Positions 33,268 to 44,100 of a DNA stretch of 64,000 nt are shown piece by piece. How positions within the stretch are numbered: position 1 is the stretch's first letter; each line of letters begins with the position of its first letter. The stretch is taken from NCBI GenBank assembly GCA_963970005.1, contig CAXAMN010005336.1, positions 158,143 through 222,142 on the forward strand, in the 5' to 3' direction. Made by a program: the position numbers and the translations under genes. The notes beneath the pieces were generated by a model. That model made no database searches. It saw only the letters and a program-made list of their open reading frames with translations, and was not told where the DNA came from. The DNA is from Durusdinium trenchii. Its lineage: Eukaryota > Sar > Dinophyceae > Suessiales > Symbiodiniaceae.

Positions 33268-34625
33268 TGACAAACTTGACATCATCTATGGCCCCTTTCC
33301 ATGATACGTACGTAGGGCAAAAGCTTCAGTTTGCTTAAATCTGTTTCAAAAAACTGTCCCCAACCTGTCCTCTCGGGTGGTCTGAAACTGGTCTGAAACC
33401 CTTTAGAAGTCCCATCGCAGCCTTCAACTTTGAGCCTCCCTCCCTCCTTCCCTCCCTCCCTCCCCTCATCTCAGATTCTTGAGCATTGTACCATGATAGA
33501 ACATTATACAACATCCGTGGTGCCACTTTGCTTCCAAAAAGGTTCAAAACTTACATTTTGGGTTGAAAAACCTGAAGTTCCGAACCGTCAGCACAAAACG
33601 CATGTGGACCTGCAAAAGTGATATGGTCAGGGATGGTCATCGGAAGTTATTGGAGAACATGGAGTGGATGCATGAAGAAGAGCTTTTAATTCGGTACCAC
33701 TACGGCCGCAATTAGGTACTATTGGACGCACCGAATTACGATCATGATGGTACCGAATTAAAAGCGAGCCTTCATTATCCTGTACACCCCGTACGTATCT
33801 CACTGGCAGACCCCACATGGAATGACGCGGCACAAGGGCCGCATTGTTTAATCTTGCGATCAAACATCCGCTTTTAGACAATGACCCTTGGATTTCCAGG
33901 GTGCAGGTGTAAAATGACAAACTTGACATCATCTATGACCCCTTTCCATGATACATACGTAGAGCAAAAGCTTCAGTTTGCTTAAATCGGTTTCAAAAAA
34001 ACTGTCCCAACCTGTCCTCTCGGGTGGTCTGAAACTGGTCTGAAACCCTTTAGAAGTCCCATCGCAGCCTTCAACTTTGAGCCTCCCTCCTTCCCTCCCT
34101 CCCTCCCTCCCCTCATCTCAGATTCTTGAGCATTGTACCATGATAGAACATTATACAACATCCGTGGTTCCAGTTTGCTTCCAAAAAGGTTCAGAACTTA
34201 CATTTTTGGTTCAAAAACCTGAAGTTTCGAACCGTCAGCACAAAACGCATGTGGAGCTGCAAAAGTGATATGGTCACTGATAGTCATCGGAAGTTATTGG
34301 AGAACATGGAGTGGATGCATGAAGAGGAGTTTTTAATTAGGCACCACTACGGCCACAATTAGGTACTATTGGGCGCATCGAATTACGACCATAATGGTAC
34401 CGAATTAAAAGCGGGCCTTCATTGTCCTGTAGACCCCCGTACGTATCTCACTGACAGACCCCACATGGAACGACGCGGCACAAGGGCCGCATTGTTTAAT
34501 CTTGCGATCAAACATCCGCTTTTAGACAATGACCCTTGGATCTCCAGGGTGCAGGTGTAATACTTGACATCATCTATGACCCCTTTCCATGATACGTACG
34601 TAGAGCAAAAGCTTCACTTTGTTTA
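33268..34625. repeat. 647-bp tandem duplication, two full units plus a partial third
   Basis: Unit one starts at 33268, unit two at 33915, and a third begins at 34561 and breaks off near 34625. Each full unit carries GACATCATCTATG, a CTGAAACTGGTCTGAAACCC block, a pyrimidine tract of CCTCC units, and a GGTACC-containing block ending TCCAGGGTGCAGGTGTAA. Units differ by scattered substitutions and small indels. The block around AACTGTCCCCAACCTGTCC also appears at 46550-46590 at the edge of the second gap. No ORF in the unit looks functional. Confidence 0.9.
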
Positions 34626-34713
34626 AATCCGCCCGCACCGAAGGTGCTGAGGCGTTTTATAGGGCACGCTTGGAATCCGTTAGTATCGTCAGTATATACT
34701 ATAGCTTTAGCTA

Positions 34714-34725
34714 GGGGGGGGGGGG
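34714..34725. repeat. Run of 12 G
   Basis: Mononucleotide G tract, a likely site of sequencing or assembly error. Confidence 0.9.
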
Positions 34726-34884
34726 CATTTTCGCTCTAGAATCCTGTGTTTTTCACGTTTTTGGAACCGGCTTAAAGTGCTTTCGCGCTAATGTTGGGTA
34801 TCTTGAAGGCTTTAGGGATGCAAGAAATGCGAGTTTCTGCTTTGCATCATCTGTATCACCCGAATCATCTGAGCGGCACACGAA

Positions 34885-35470
34885 GTCCCTATCTAATGGA
34901 CGCGTCTGCGCGATAGGGACTAGAACATCCGGGAACGTGGCTGGTCCGGAGCAGAGATAAGCAGGTCAGGCCCCGGAACGGGTACGTAAGATAACCCTGG
35001 AAGTCACTATCTAACGGACATGTCTGCGAGATAGGGACTTGAACGTCCGGGTACGTGGGTGGTCAGGAGCAGAGATAAGCAGGTCAGGTCCAGGAACGGC
35101 AATATTATCTCCCGAGCATAGCTCCCAGATGGTCGAACACTCTCAAGTACGCTTCCTCGAGATAGGTACTTGAACGTCGTAAACATGCTCTAACGAAGGC
35201 TCCCAAGGGACTGGAATCGCGTGAAGATATTGTCTAACCGAGCACTCGAAGGCACTATCGAAAGGACATGTCTGTGAGATGGGGACTTGAACGTCCGAGT
35301 ACGTGGCGGGTCCGGAGTCTCCAGTGTGCTTCCCCGAGATAGGTACTTGAACGTCGTAAACATGGTCTCACGAAGGCCCCAAAGGGAGTGGAATAGAGTG
35401 CAGAGATTGCCTAACAGAGATCTAGAAGTTACTACCGAAAGGACGCGTCTGCGCTTGAACGTCGTAGACT
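34885..35470. repeat. Hairpin-repeat cluster A (CTATCT-AACGGACGTGTCTGCG-AGATAG family)
   Basis: The best copy has perfect 8-bp arms GTCCCTAT (34885-34892) and ATAGGGAC (34913-34920). A second (35003-35038) has arms GTCACTATCT and AGATAGGGAC, and more decayed copies lie near 35252-35287 and 35425-35460. Each is followed by a tail ACTTGAACGTC(G/C). Shared companion blocks (GGAGCAGAGATAAGCAGGTC; GGTACTTGAACGTCGTAAAC) also repeat. A second cluster lies at 42634-43300. Confidence 0.8.
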
Positions 35471-35967
35471 GCAATAGATTCCCCCCTAACGTAGCTAAAC
35501 ATAGCGTCCATATTGTTTGGCATAGCATTAGAAGTGATATTTGGCTCCACCGGAGCAAAGACAAACCTAGATCACGTTCCGGAACGGCAACATCGCAAAT
35601 AACGTGGCCCAACGAGGGCTCAAAAAGGACTGGACAAGCACGTCTCCTCGAGAGAGGGACTGGAGCGTCGCAGACCGGGGCCCCTTTTGCACTCCAGATG
35701 CGCGCGCCGACTCCATCTACAGGGTGAAACATGCGCTCTTTTCAGTATAGCTGCACCATGTCACATCACGTCCCGTGACGTGTTAACCTTGTAGACTCGT
35801 GCAAATCTAGATGGGGAAAAGAACGTGAACTACCTGAATTGCCAGGGAGATTGAAACCTTAGCTCGCCACCGTGCCGGAAAGTACTGCAACAAATCCTGA
35901 GCAAATTTCATGTAGCAGGACACAGAGTGATGGCACAGCACTGGCCAGGGCGCCTGCAAATAGGCCC

Positions 35968-36002
35968 ATCCATGGAAGGTCACGTGCTCATAGGTCCGAA
36001 TA
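35968..36002. repeat. Short duplicate of a helicase exon segment
   Basis: About 35 bp (CATCCATGGAAGGTCACGTG and on) is the same as at 40761-40795, where it encodes 'RTYEHVTFHGW' of the PIF1-like gene. Here the minus-strand frame reads TYEHVTFHGW and then departs, so this is a broken copy downstream of the gene. Confidence 0.8.
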
Positions 36003-36009
36003 CCTTCCT

Positions 36010-36279
36010 GTCGCCGATGGCCGCGCTGGAAGTATCCGCCGCGGGTACTCCCGGAAGAGACACCTCCAGGTTAGAACCCTTCTGGAAATACCGGACTTTT
36101 AGCGGTGGCACATCACTTACCAGTGCAACTACGCAGCTACGGGTGCAGCAACGAAAACAACCGTCGCCAATGACGGCAATTTCCGGTGTCGACTTGCCTT
36201 GCCTTGCCCGTGTCACCGATCTCCGCGCTGGCAGTATCCGCAGCAGGTACTGCAGGAAGAGACGCCTCCAGGCTGGAAA
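36010..36279. repeat. Direct repeat of about 68 bp, two copies 200 bp apart
   Basis: Copies at about 36010-36077 and 36211-36279 share CCGCGCTGG(A/C)AGTATCCGC, a GGTACT core and AGAGAC(A/G)CCTCCAGG. They lie just downstream of the PIF1-like gene. Confidence 0.8.
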
Positions 36280-36389
36280 CTCAAATACGTTTGTGCATTC
36301 TCCGGTCGTGGACCATCAAACAAGTGCACCGTGGTGTTTGTGTCGGTTTCAAAGAGTACCAACAAAGATGGCTCATTTTTTCTAGCTGG

Positions 36390-39300
36390 CTACTTCAGAG
36401 CGGTCTGTCTCTGATCGTTCACGCTGCATGGTTGCAGTTCTAGGAGCTCAGGTTTCCCCAGGTTCAGGAAGGCACATTGACACGCAAAGTTAAAACGCCA
36501 CGAATCGTCTTGGGGCGGCAGGAGCGCCCTGCCAACACCGAGCTGTTTCCGACAGAACCTACGTCTTTGGTAAGGACTAAATGTTTTGGTGTTTCGGTTC
36601 GGGAGGCACTGAAGCACCTTTGCAAGTGAAGCAGATTCGAGGTTTCCAGCCCCACTTGAAGCGTTTCTGTTCGGTAATTTCTTTGGCAATCACTGGGTCA
36701 AAGTCGCGCAAAGACAAATTGCGCCGATCGCACGAACTGCACGGCTTTCCCGCCCACTTCTGGAACTCTGCTTGTGGCAGGGCACATGTGTGGCACAAAA
36801 TGGCAACAAACGAATTTCCGACGCAATCCTTTAGTGTGCGAGTGCTGATCTGATCGTGAGGCCAGGTACGGTTGCAGCTGAGGCAGGTGTACAGTCTGTC
36901 TTGACAGGTCGCGCAAAACCACATGCGCGGTTTTGTCAACGGGCACAGCGACGGCGCAGAGGTCCGTTGTCCGCATCCAGTCCAGCACAAAGGAAAAGCA
37001 CAATCTGTGCAAACTATCCATGGTTGAGTCTTGCCGTCTGCAGAGCGTTTGCGACGCCCACGCAAGTGGGTCGCCAACATTTCACAAGCCAATGGAGGAG
37101 GGAAATGGCAAAGGGTCAAGGAGTCTCGCTGGCAGAGGCGGCAGCGCAAGTTTGTACATTTGACAAACCTGGCTGCCTGGTCGACTTTGAGCACGCAGGT
37201 CCAACAACGCAACGTCAGAAGGTTTGATTCAGCGTTCAACTTGATTTACTCTATGGGAAAAAAACTATCAGGCCAAGTTGTCCAACACTGCGTGCACAAC
37301 GCCGTTGACGGCGTCTGCTGTTTCCTCTTTGATGAAGAAAGAACTTGCTCTGTCTTTGTTGGTTCTGCTGCCGGAACCTTATGTTGTGCGCAAAGCACGG
37401 CCGCATCCAACGCCCCAGTGTCCCACGTTTTTTGCGTCTCTCCGGAGAAGCGGCTGCGACGAAGGAGGTCGCCACATTCGCCACACATCATCAAACGTGT
37501 GTCCTTTGGAGCCCTTGTGCTGTGATAACAACGATAACACTGCAGACGCTGCCCTTCTGAAATCTTAGACCAGATTGCCGTTTGCGTAATGTCTGCCGTA
37601 AAACAACGAAGCGGCCAGCGCACTTCCTGTTGGGTGCGTTCTGAACATGCTCGACAGGGCACTTCCCACAGTGTCCAAGGCGGGCAAGCAACTTTGTTTT
37701 TTTTCTTCTCCTTTGGGCCCACCACGGGCGCAGCAGCCCGCCAAGCCTCTTCTAGCGTTGCTCGGTCGAGGTTACCTGCGGAACGAGGCAAACGACATGA
37801 ACTCAAGTATTGGATACAACACTTGAATCGAAGTTTGATCGGACAACGCGCCTGATTGCCTCGCCAAAAGGAGAGCTGGACCAGGTAGCTTCACTTGTCG
37901 AAAAAGTTGGGGACTGTATGGCTGCACCAGTAGAATGTCGTCAGTGGATCGAACTCGAGATCGGATGATGTATGCCCGTAACATGCTCTCTGGCGTTGGC
38001 GTAGCCGACCAATGCAAAAGATCTCCCTTACAAGCAGACAGAGTAGACCCACAGAACGCATGAGCTGTTCCGGCAAAGTCGGGCGCGATCTGAAATCCGC
38101 GCCGATGGACGTGGGTGCGTCCAACCTTCCAGGTGCGTTTGTACGGACGCAGATCCAACTTGCCTTCCGGCAAGCTTGCCGGTGGATTTGTCAGTCGCAC
38201 TTGCAAAAACGTTGGGCAATCCAAGAGAACCACTTCTGCCGCATCAGTGGCTTCTACGCGCACGATGTCCCGGGGCGAAAGCCCCCAGCCTAACAATGTA
38301 GCTGTAGCGTGCTTGAAGGCACTTTGTTTCCGATCGTAGGTTTCGGTGAAGCGAATGGGCATGTCCTCAATGAGGGGTAGCATTCCAAGAATTCCAGCCG
38401 TGCTCCTATCATGCAATTGTAACCACTGCTGCTGTTGCTTCCGCAAGGTTTCTGTTCCTTGGCCTGCGCTATCGTGAGGGACGTCATGCGCCACCAGCCA
38501 CAGTATCTTCTTCCCGGTCGCTTTTGCGAACGTGACTGCGTGCAGAAGTTGTGCGTAGTACTTTGGCTGGTTGAATGGATGGACAAAGGGTGCTTGCGCA
38601 AACTTGGGATCCAAGTGCGCTTTGGCGTTTGCATGTTGCGGTGTGATCACTCGACACCGGCGTGCTCGTTCCATCTGACAGGTCCTGCGCTCCGAACGTT
38701 GCAAAGCTTTCCAAGGGGATGAGTGCCAAGTAGCTGGCCAACGATTTTGATCCAGGTCCTGCACACATGAGTTCAAGCATGGATCCAACCCTTTGTCAAT
38801 ACATCGGTAAAATGACTTCGACCGACTTTAAAATCAAACCCACACCTGACAAAAACCACTGCCGCAAGGAAGCGCAGTAGCACCAGGAAGCCACGATCCA
38901 ACGTGACGCGTTGGGAGACCATGCGTAAAACAGTATGTTTCCCAACTCTCTGTTCCGGTGCGAAGTTCTTCCAGCACGTGCTTCTGCCAAGGATCAGTAG
39001 CTCGATGCTGTTCAGTCAGCACAATACAATGATCTGGGGTGCTTGGTATGGTCTCAGTCGTTAACCCCCAAAGTGCTTCCATCATGCGTGCCTCAGGCCC
39101 GTTCAGCAACAGTCGATCTTCAAAGGGGTTACTGAAAACAGACTTCTCGGCAACAGGGGGCAGTTGCTCGTAATCACCTACCAGGATGACGTTGAGACCA
39201 CCAAACAAGCTCGGCCGGTTGTCTGCGTTCAACGCCCACGGGCTTCGGAGCAGCGCTTGCCGGCAATTTCTTTCCACGCAACCCAGCAAACGAAGCGAAG

Positions 39301-41174
39301 CACAGCTGACTTCATCTACGATTATCCATCGCATCTGAGCTGTATTTGAAAACATCCGCACAACGTCACTCACGTCTGCAAATTGCTGGTCATTGCTATT
39401 CAAGGCTGGCACACAACCCCAAGAGTGCAAGGTGGCGCCTTCTATAAGCGCTGCCATACTGTTTTGCGCTGCGAGAGTCTGGAATTGAACACCCATCTGC
39501 CAGCCTAGAACCTCTTTGAAGAATTGCACGACCCAGCGAATGCACTGGGACTTACCTGTGCCAGGGCCTGCTATGAGGGTCAAGCGGCAGGCAGCAGTCC
39601 GAGCTCCTGTCAGGTGGAACAGAAGGGTTAAAGGTCTGATTTTTGAACAAATAAGATGGGGCGAAAAACGAAACAAGTCACCGAAACCTGCCTTGTGGCA
39701 TATCTCGATGGTCTTCGGCAGCTTCTTGGGCAACGCGCTTGGCGACTATGGCGAGGAAGGCTTCTTGTTTCGTGTTTGGTTGCACCTTGCTTGAGCGAAG
39801 CCGCTCGAACCAAGCAATTGCGTCGACTTCAGTGTAGCCTTCGTAGAGTTTCGGCCCAGTTTCTTGGGGGCAATCTGCTCTGCGAGGTTCGGCTGCCTTT
39901 GCACGCACGGGCTCTATTTTGTGCCCTTCACTGCGCACCGTTTCTGGCCACGGCATCGTCTGGATTCCACAACTCTGCACTGACCTGCAAAGATTTGCCC
40001 ATGACATTGTTTCCTCCTTTCGTCTGGGTTCCTTTTTTCTTTAACATATGCAAGACTTTCTGCACAGTGTCTAGGTCCCATTCCGGTGCATTGGGACTCT
40101 CATGTTTGGATGCTTCATCTGGGGCGTTGCAGGCGTCCACTTCACCATCCGGGGTTGCTGTGATAGACACAAATTGCTGAATAATACAAAGCTGGTGCTC
40201 ACTCACCACGTTTTGGAGATAACGGCACCAGTTCATCCAGTAAGCCGTGGGAGCTACGGTTTGTTTTCCGCGGCACCGTCTGTTTGGGCCGCTGTGTCCC
40301 AAACTTCCCAAATACGGGACCCCTTCCGAACACAACTGGGGCAACAACGTCCAAGGACGCAAATATACAGAATATAGCCTGCCACGGGTTTCCCTATCAT
40401 CTCTCCCTACCTTTGGAATGTGCGTTCGATGCGGAGCGGGGATGTGGACACGCCGGCGCCGATAAATGTACCAGTGTTGTCGAAGATCTGCCAAGCCAGG
40501 CTCATTAGGGAAACAAAGCTGGTCGGGATCACTAATGGACTCTATGCTGCGCGTACCAGCAAAACGACGCACGCCCCAATACATAGTAAATTCAAATGGG
40601 TTCAAGTGCCAAACTGCTTCAACACGAGGACGACACCCGTAGAACTCTGCGTCGGTTCCTAGCATATGCTTCCGCACTTCCGTCGGAATAACGGTGTGTT
40701 TTGTAAGCTCTGGATCCAGCACTTTCGTAGTAGAAGCTTTCTCTGCCTGCAAATAGTCCCATCCATGGAAGGTCACGTGCTCATAGGTCCGAATAAACTC
40801 CGGAGTCAAAACATCGTGGTCCAGTGCATACATAGCCAGATGCATATCTTCATTGGCGGACCGTCGAACCTCAGGTCGCGCGCAACGGCGCGGAGGGAAA
40901 GTGTCTTCAAGAACAGCGCGCATTCGACAAGAGCTTTCCTACATAACACCCACTTAGAAAATATGCTCTGTAGCGAAGTAACGGTCTGAAAATAAAAATC
41001 AGACGTGGTCCTGACCACGGTTCGATGCATTCTTTGACCAGGTGTCTTCTCCTCAAACAATTTTGCCGCGTGCAATAAAGCACTCGCTGCCGTTGCTATT
41101 GTGTGTTTGTTTGCCGGTTGTACTTTGAAGACATAACCAGTAAAATACCCAGTTGCCAGTCGACCTGCTTGCAT
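36390..41174 (-). CDS. PIF1/Helitron-like helicase gene with Cys-rich C-terminal tail, decayed
   Basis: Exons from 5' to 3': 41174 to about 41030 ('LATGYFTGYVFKVQPANKH'), about 40940-39990, about 39950-39692, 39606 to about 38845, about 38800-37852, 37775-37246, 37239-36577 and about 36565-36390. The middle part has 'TPEFIRTYEHVTFHGW', 'NPFEFTMYWGVRRF' and 'GRLYSVYLRPWTL', which match the region preceding the helicase in Helitron-type proteins as I remember them. The helicase has Walker A GPGTGKS, Walker B IIVDEVS and motif III GDYEQLPPV. Introns 39607-39691 and 37776-37851 use GC-AG. A TAA at 37246-37248 splits the Cys-rich tail. No HUH replication domain was found, so this may be a truncated Helitron or a host-type PIF1. 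Confidence 0.7.
36577..37239 (-). CDS. Cys-rich tail of the PIF1-like gene, part 2 (same frame after a stop)
   Basis: It is in the same frame as the preceding exon. Further C-x2-C units follow: 'LRCWTCVLKVDQ', 'LRCRLCQRDS', 'WIVCTDCAFPLCWTGC', 'WFCATCQDRLYTCLSCNRTW', 'LCHTCALPQ', 'PCSSCDRRNLSL', 'RICFTCKGAS'. The unbroken zinc-ribbon array across the stop shows the TAA is a lesion rather than a real end. No start codon is needed; the frame is a continuation. Confidence 0.6.
   Translation of the reverse strand: MNAESNLLTLRCWTCVLKVDQAARFVKCTNLRCRLCQRDSLTLCHFPPPLACEMLATHLRGRRKRSADGKTQPWIVCTDCAFPLCWTGCGQRTSAPSLCPLTKPRMWFCATCQDRLYTCLSCNRTWPHDQISTRTLKDCVGNSFVAILCHTCALPQAEFQKWAGKPCSSCDRRNLSLRDFDPVIAKEITEQKRFKWGWKPRICFTCKGASVPPEPKHQNI
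37246..37775 (-). CDS. Cys-rich tail exon of the PIF1-like gene, part 1
   Basis: It begins (G)NLDRATLEEAWRAAAPVVG and has repeated Cys pairs: 'VPCRACSERTQQ', 'RLQCYRCYHSTR', 'RLMMCGECGDLL', 'ALCTQCWTTWPDSFFP'. The C-x2-C spacing with Trp suggests tandem zinc ribbons. The frame ends at TAA 37246-37248 and reopens three codons later. Confidence 0.65.
37852..38788 (-). CDS. PIF1-like helicase C-terminal exon
   Basis: It includes 'GMLPLIEDMPIRFTETYDRK' (the P-L-x-E-x-MP-I-x-(F/L)T block after the helicase core of Helitron-type proteins) and 'FAGTAHAFCGSTLSACKGDL', which corresponds to motif V/VI (AhafCGsTl). It ends CAATCAG|GCGCG with a GC donor; the 76-nt intron 37776-37851 leads into the Cys-rich exon in the correct frame. 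Confidence 0.75.
38845..39606 (-). CDS. PIF1-like helicase exon with motifs I-III
   Basis: It starts after CTGACAG with (G)ARTAACRLTLIAGPGTGKS (motif I), then 'NSMAALIEGATLHSW' (motif Ia region), 'QMRWIIVDEVSCASLRLL' (motif II), 'NVILVGDYEQLPPV' (motif III) and 'IVLTEQHRA' (motif IV region). All the catalytic Lys, Asp-Glu and Gln positions expected for a PIF1-type ATPase are present. It joins the preceding exon (...DHRDMPQ|G) across an 85-nt GC-AG intron. Confidence 0.8.
39928..40923 (-). CDS. Middle exon of the PIF1/Helitron-like gene
   Basis: It reads 'RRSANEDMHLAMYALDHDVL', 'TPEFIRTYEHVTFHGWDYLQ', 'NPFEFTMYWGVRRFAGTRS', 'GRDDRETRGRLYSVYLRPWT', then 'AYWMNWCRYLQNVVSEHQLC'. These blocks in this order precede the helicase domain in dinoflagellate PIF1/Helitron-type models as I remember them. 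A donor lies near LQ|GTCAGT at about 39990; the link to the next exon is unresolved. Confidence 0.65.
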   Translation of the reverse strand: MRAVLEDTFPPRRCARPEVRRSANEDMHLAMYALDHDVLTPEFIRTYEHVTFHGWDYLQAEKASTTKVLDPELTKHTVIPTEVRKHMLGTDAEFYGCRPRVEAVWHLNPFEFTMYWGVRRFAGTRSIESISDPDQLCFPNEPGLADLRQHWYIYRRRRVHIPAPHRTHIPKVGRDDRETRGRLYSVYLRPWTLLPQLCSEGVPYLGSLGHSGPNRRCRGKQTVAPTAYWMNWCRYLQNVVSEHQLCIIQQFVSITATPDGEVDACNAPDEASKHESPNAPEWDLDTVQKVLHMLKKKGTQTKGGNNVMGKSLQVSAELWNPDDAVARNGAQ

Positions 41175-44100
41175 AGCTTTTGCGTGCCCTGGATCTCTTG
41201 AAAGATCCTGCTACCAAAGAACCACGGGCGTACCACATCGGTGGCATCCTCGAACCACTGCGGCTCCTGTCCCCAGAACGTGCGGATGTGCTGCTCGGAG
41301 ACTTCGGCTATCTTTCGCCACAGCTGGTTCCCCAACTGTTGTCGCTCCGTCCAATTGTGGACCCACTCCCGTCGGAAGTCTTCCAGCAGCAAATACAACT
41401 TTGACCGTGCCCTCGTCAAAGCTGTATAAACGATGGCTCTCTGGGTCGCTAAACCTTTCGCGCCCCAGTCCGAGCTTCGTCTCCTGCACATCATTGTGTT
41501 TCTGTTGCACGCCTATCTATGAAAGCCCTTATTCCGCTACAGTCTACTTCTCCTTTACGCCTGTAATATATTTCCTCCCTCCCTCTGTGACTGACTCTAC
41601 AACCCTACTCGATTTCACAACGCCCTACGTCCATCCTGGTACCCAACACGATGTAGGTTTCCGCTTCGAAGCCAGCTGCAGCAAAGGGCCCTCGCAGCGA
41701 CACACCTGCGCGCCCCCCAGCTGACGACGCTTCACGAAGCTCGACCGACCGCCCCTTAAATCGATATTTTTTATCTTCTCAACCCCGCCTCGCATCAAAT
41801 CTGAAGCTAACAGCGCATCACGACGCTCACCAACAACATCAAAACATGATGCAAATGCGCCCACGAAGCTCTGCAGCTTGCTTCTCAAAAATGCCTCCAA
41901 CGCGTTCAACGGGGCCAGCAAAAAGCCGCCAATACCAATGCTCGGCGAACCTCCCCTCTTGGCCGCGGCCAAAATCTCCACAGCCACCACCATCGCCACT
42001 GCCACCCACACTTGCTTACAATGGATATTCTGATTCTGACCATCCATCGTCCAATTTCTCATGCCGAACAAAAGCATTGGCACCACATAAGTTCGATGAG
42101 TTGCACTGGATTGGCACTCCGCCACCTACCACACGACCAACCACAAACGCACGGATTCAGAAGACAGCCCTCAATCCTTTTCCAAACGAGCTACCCTTTT
42201 TGCGCGCCTCATCGCCGAAAGCCTCCTGCAAAAAGGCTAAGCACGGCTGCCCCGTTCGCCATGTCTCCAAGCTGCGCAACTTTTGGACCCAGTTGGCATG
42301 CACCACCCACTCCATGTTGACGTGCTGCTGCAACGGCCGCGCCAAAGACCCTCTGTGCTCTCCCGCTTTCCAGCGCGGAAATTGATGCTCATCACCTAGT
42401 CTGGACAAATTTAATTTACTCTATTTCGTTCCTGTCATACTCTACCCCTTGGCTCCAAGAGCACAAGAACCATACTTCGGACACTAATCGGACCTACGTC
42501 TCAAAAATGTGCTGTTCTTTGTTTGCGGCTTCTGTACGGCGTGGCGACGGTAGTCCCTATAGCTCCTGTGCTGCTGCTCTTGCATGCTCTTGCTGAACTT
42601 TCCTCGCTTATACCGTGTAACATAGCTCGAAAAGTCACTATCTAACGGCTGTGTCTGTGAGATAGGTACTTGAACGTCGTCAACTGGTCCAACGAGAGAG
42701 ACTGGAATAGACTCAGATATTGACTAACATAGCCCTATAGAAGTCCCTATCTGAAGCACGTGTCTAGCAAAAATTAAAATGCTGGAAAATAAATTTGCGC
42801 TCTCCATCTGCGTCGTCTGAGCGGTACATTGAGCGGTACATCGCTATCTCACGGACGTGTCTGCGAGATAGGTCACTTCAACGTCGTAAACATGGCCTGA
42901 TGAGGCTTCTAAAGGGACATCATCTGAGCGGTATATTGAGCGGTACATAGCTCGAGAAGTCACTATCGAACGGCCGTGTCTGCGAGATAGGTAACTTCAA
43001 CGTCGTAAACATGGCCCGATGAGGGTTCAAAGAGGACATCATCTGAGCAGTACATTCAGCGGTACATAGCTATCTAACGGACGTGTCTGCGAGATAGGGA
43101 ACTTGACCGTCGTCGACCTAGTCTGGATAAATTGATTTAGTCTATTTCTTTTCCTTTCATACTGTACCCCTTGGCTCCAAGAGCACAAGAACCATACTCC
43201 GGACACCAATCGGACCTACGTCTTAAAAAGACTGGAGTAGAGTGAAGATATTGTCTAACATAGCCCCATCTGAAGGACGTGTCTAGGAAATAGGTACGTG
43301 AACGTCGTTAACATTGCCAAAAGGCTCATATTACCGAACATAGCCGTAAAAGCTGGGCCAACAGCTCCTTCTCCCACATCGGTCTCATGAACTTTACATA
43401 AGCCGAGACACCAACTAACAGCATGCATTCGAAAGGTATGCAATTGATCGCAGTGCGTTCAAAAGATTCGCCCATGTACTCGTCCATGAGATAAACCAAC
43501 CTCCGCTTCTTTCTCGATCGACTGCGACGGACAACAACAACAAGCACCTACTTAAAACCACCTTATCCCGTTCCTTACCGCCTGCCTGCGACGTCCACGG
43601 AAACGTCTCTCCCAACCGCCGTTGCCAGCCATTTTGCTCATAAAGGAGGTGGTACAGGCCACACACTGAACTGCATCCAGATGCCTTTGCTGTTCCAATT
43701 GCATTGCATCGTACACAACATTCTGCAGATGAATGAAACGCCATCCCAGCACGATGCTGATCACGTCCAAACGATCCGCTGGCACCAATTCCAAGAGTTC
43801 ATCAACTGCATCATAGAATTCTTGGTGTCTCTCAAACACCTCCGTGGCAATGGCCGCGCATCTCTCTTCAAACAAATCTACTTCTCCCTCCTTCTCCACT
43901 CCAAGCACCAGAACCCTCACTCCGATCTTCTCCAGTCGCTCTGCGAAGCCTTGCACTGTTTTCAGGGCAGGAGCGTTGAACACCACCAGCGGAGGATCTT
44001 GATTTCAGCTGCTTGTCAGCTGCACGGTGACAGCGGCCAGCAAGGTTGTTTTGCCCCCACCAGCACAGCTAGACACCACCGTGACTGCTCCCTGGATCTC

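Noticed and set aside
35190-35732. 146- and 180-codon ORFs on both strands
   Set aside because: They overlap the hairpin-repeat cluster and read through repeat copies; no homology between strands or to known domains.
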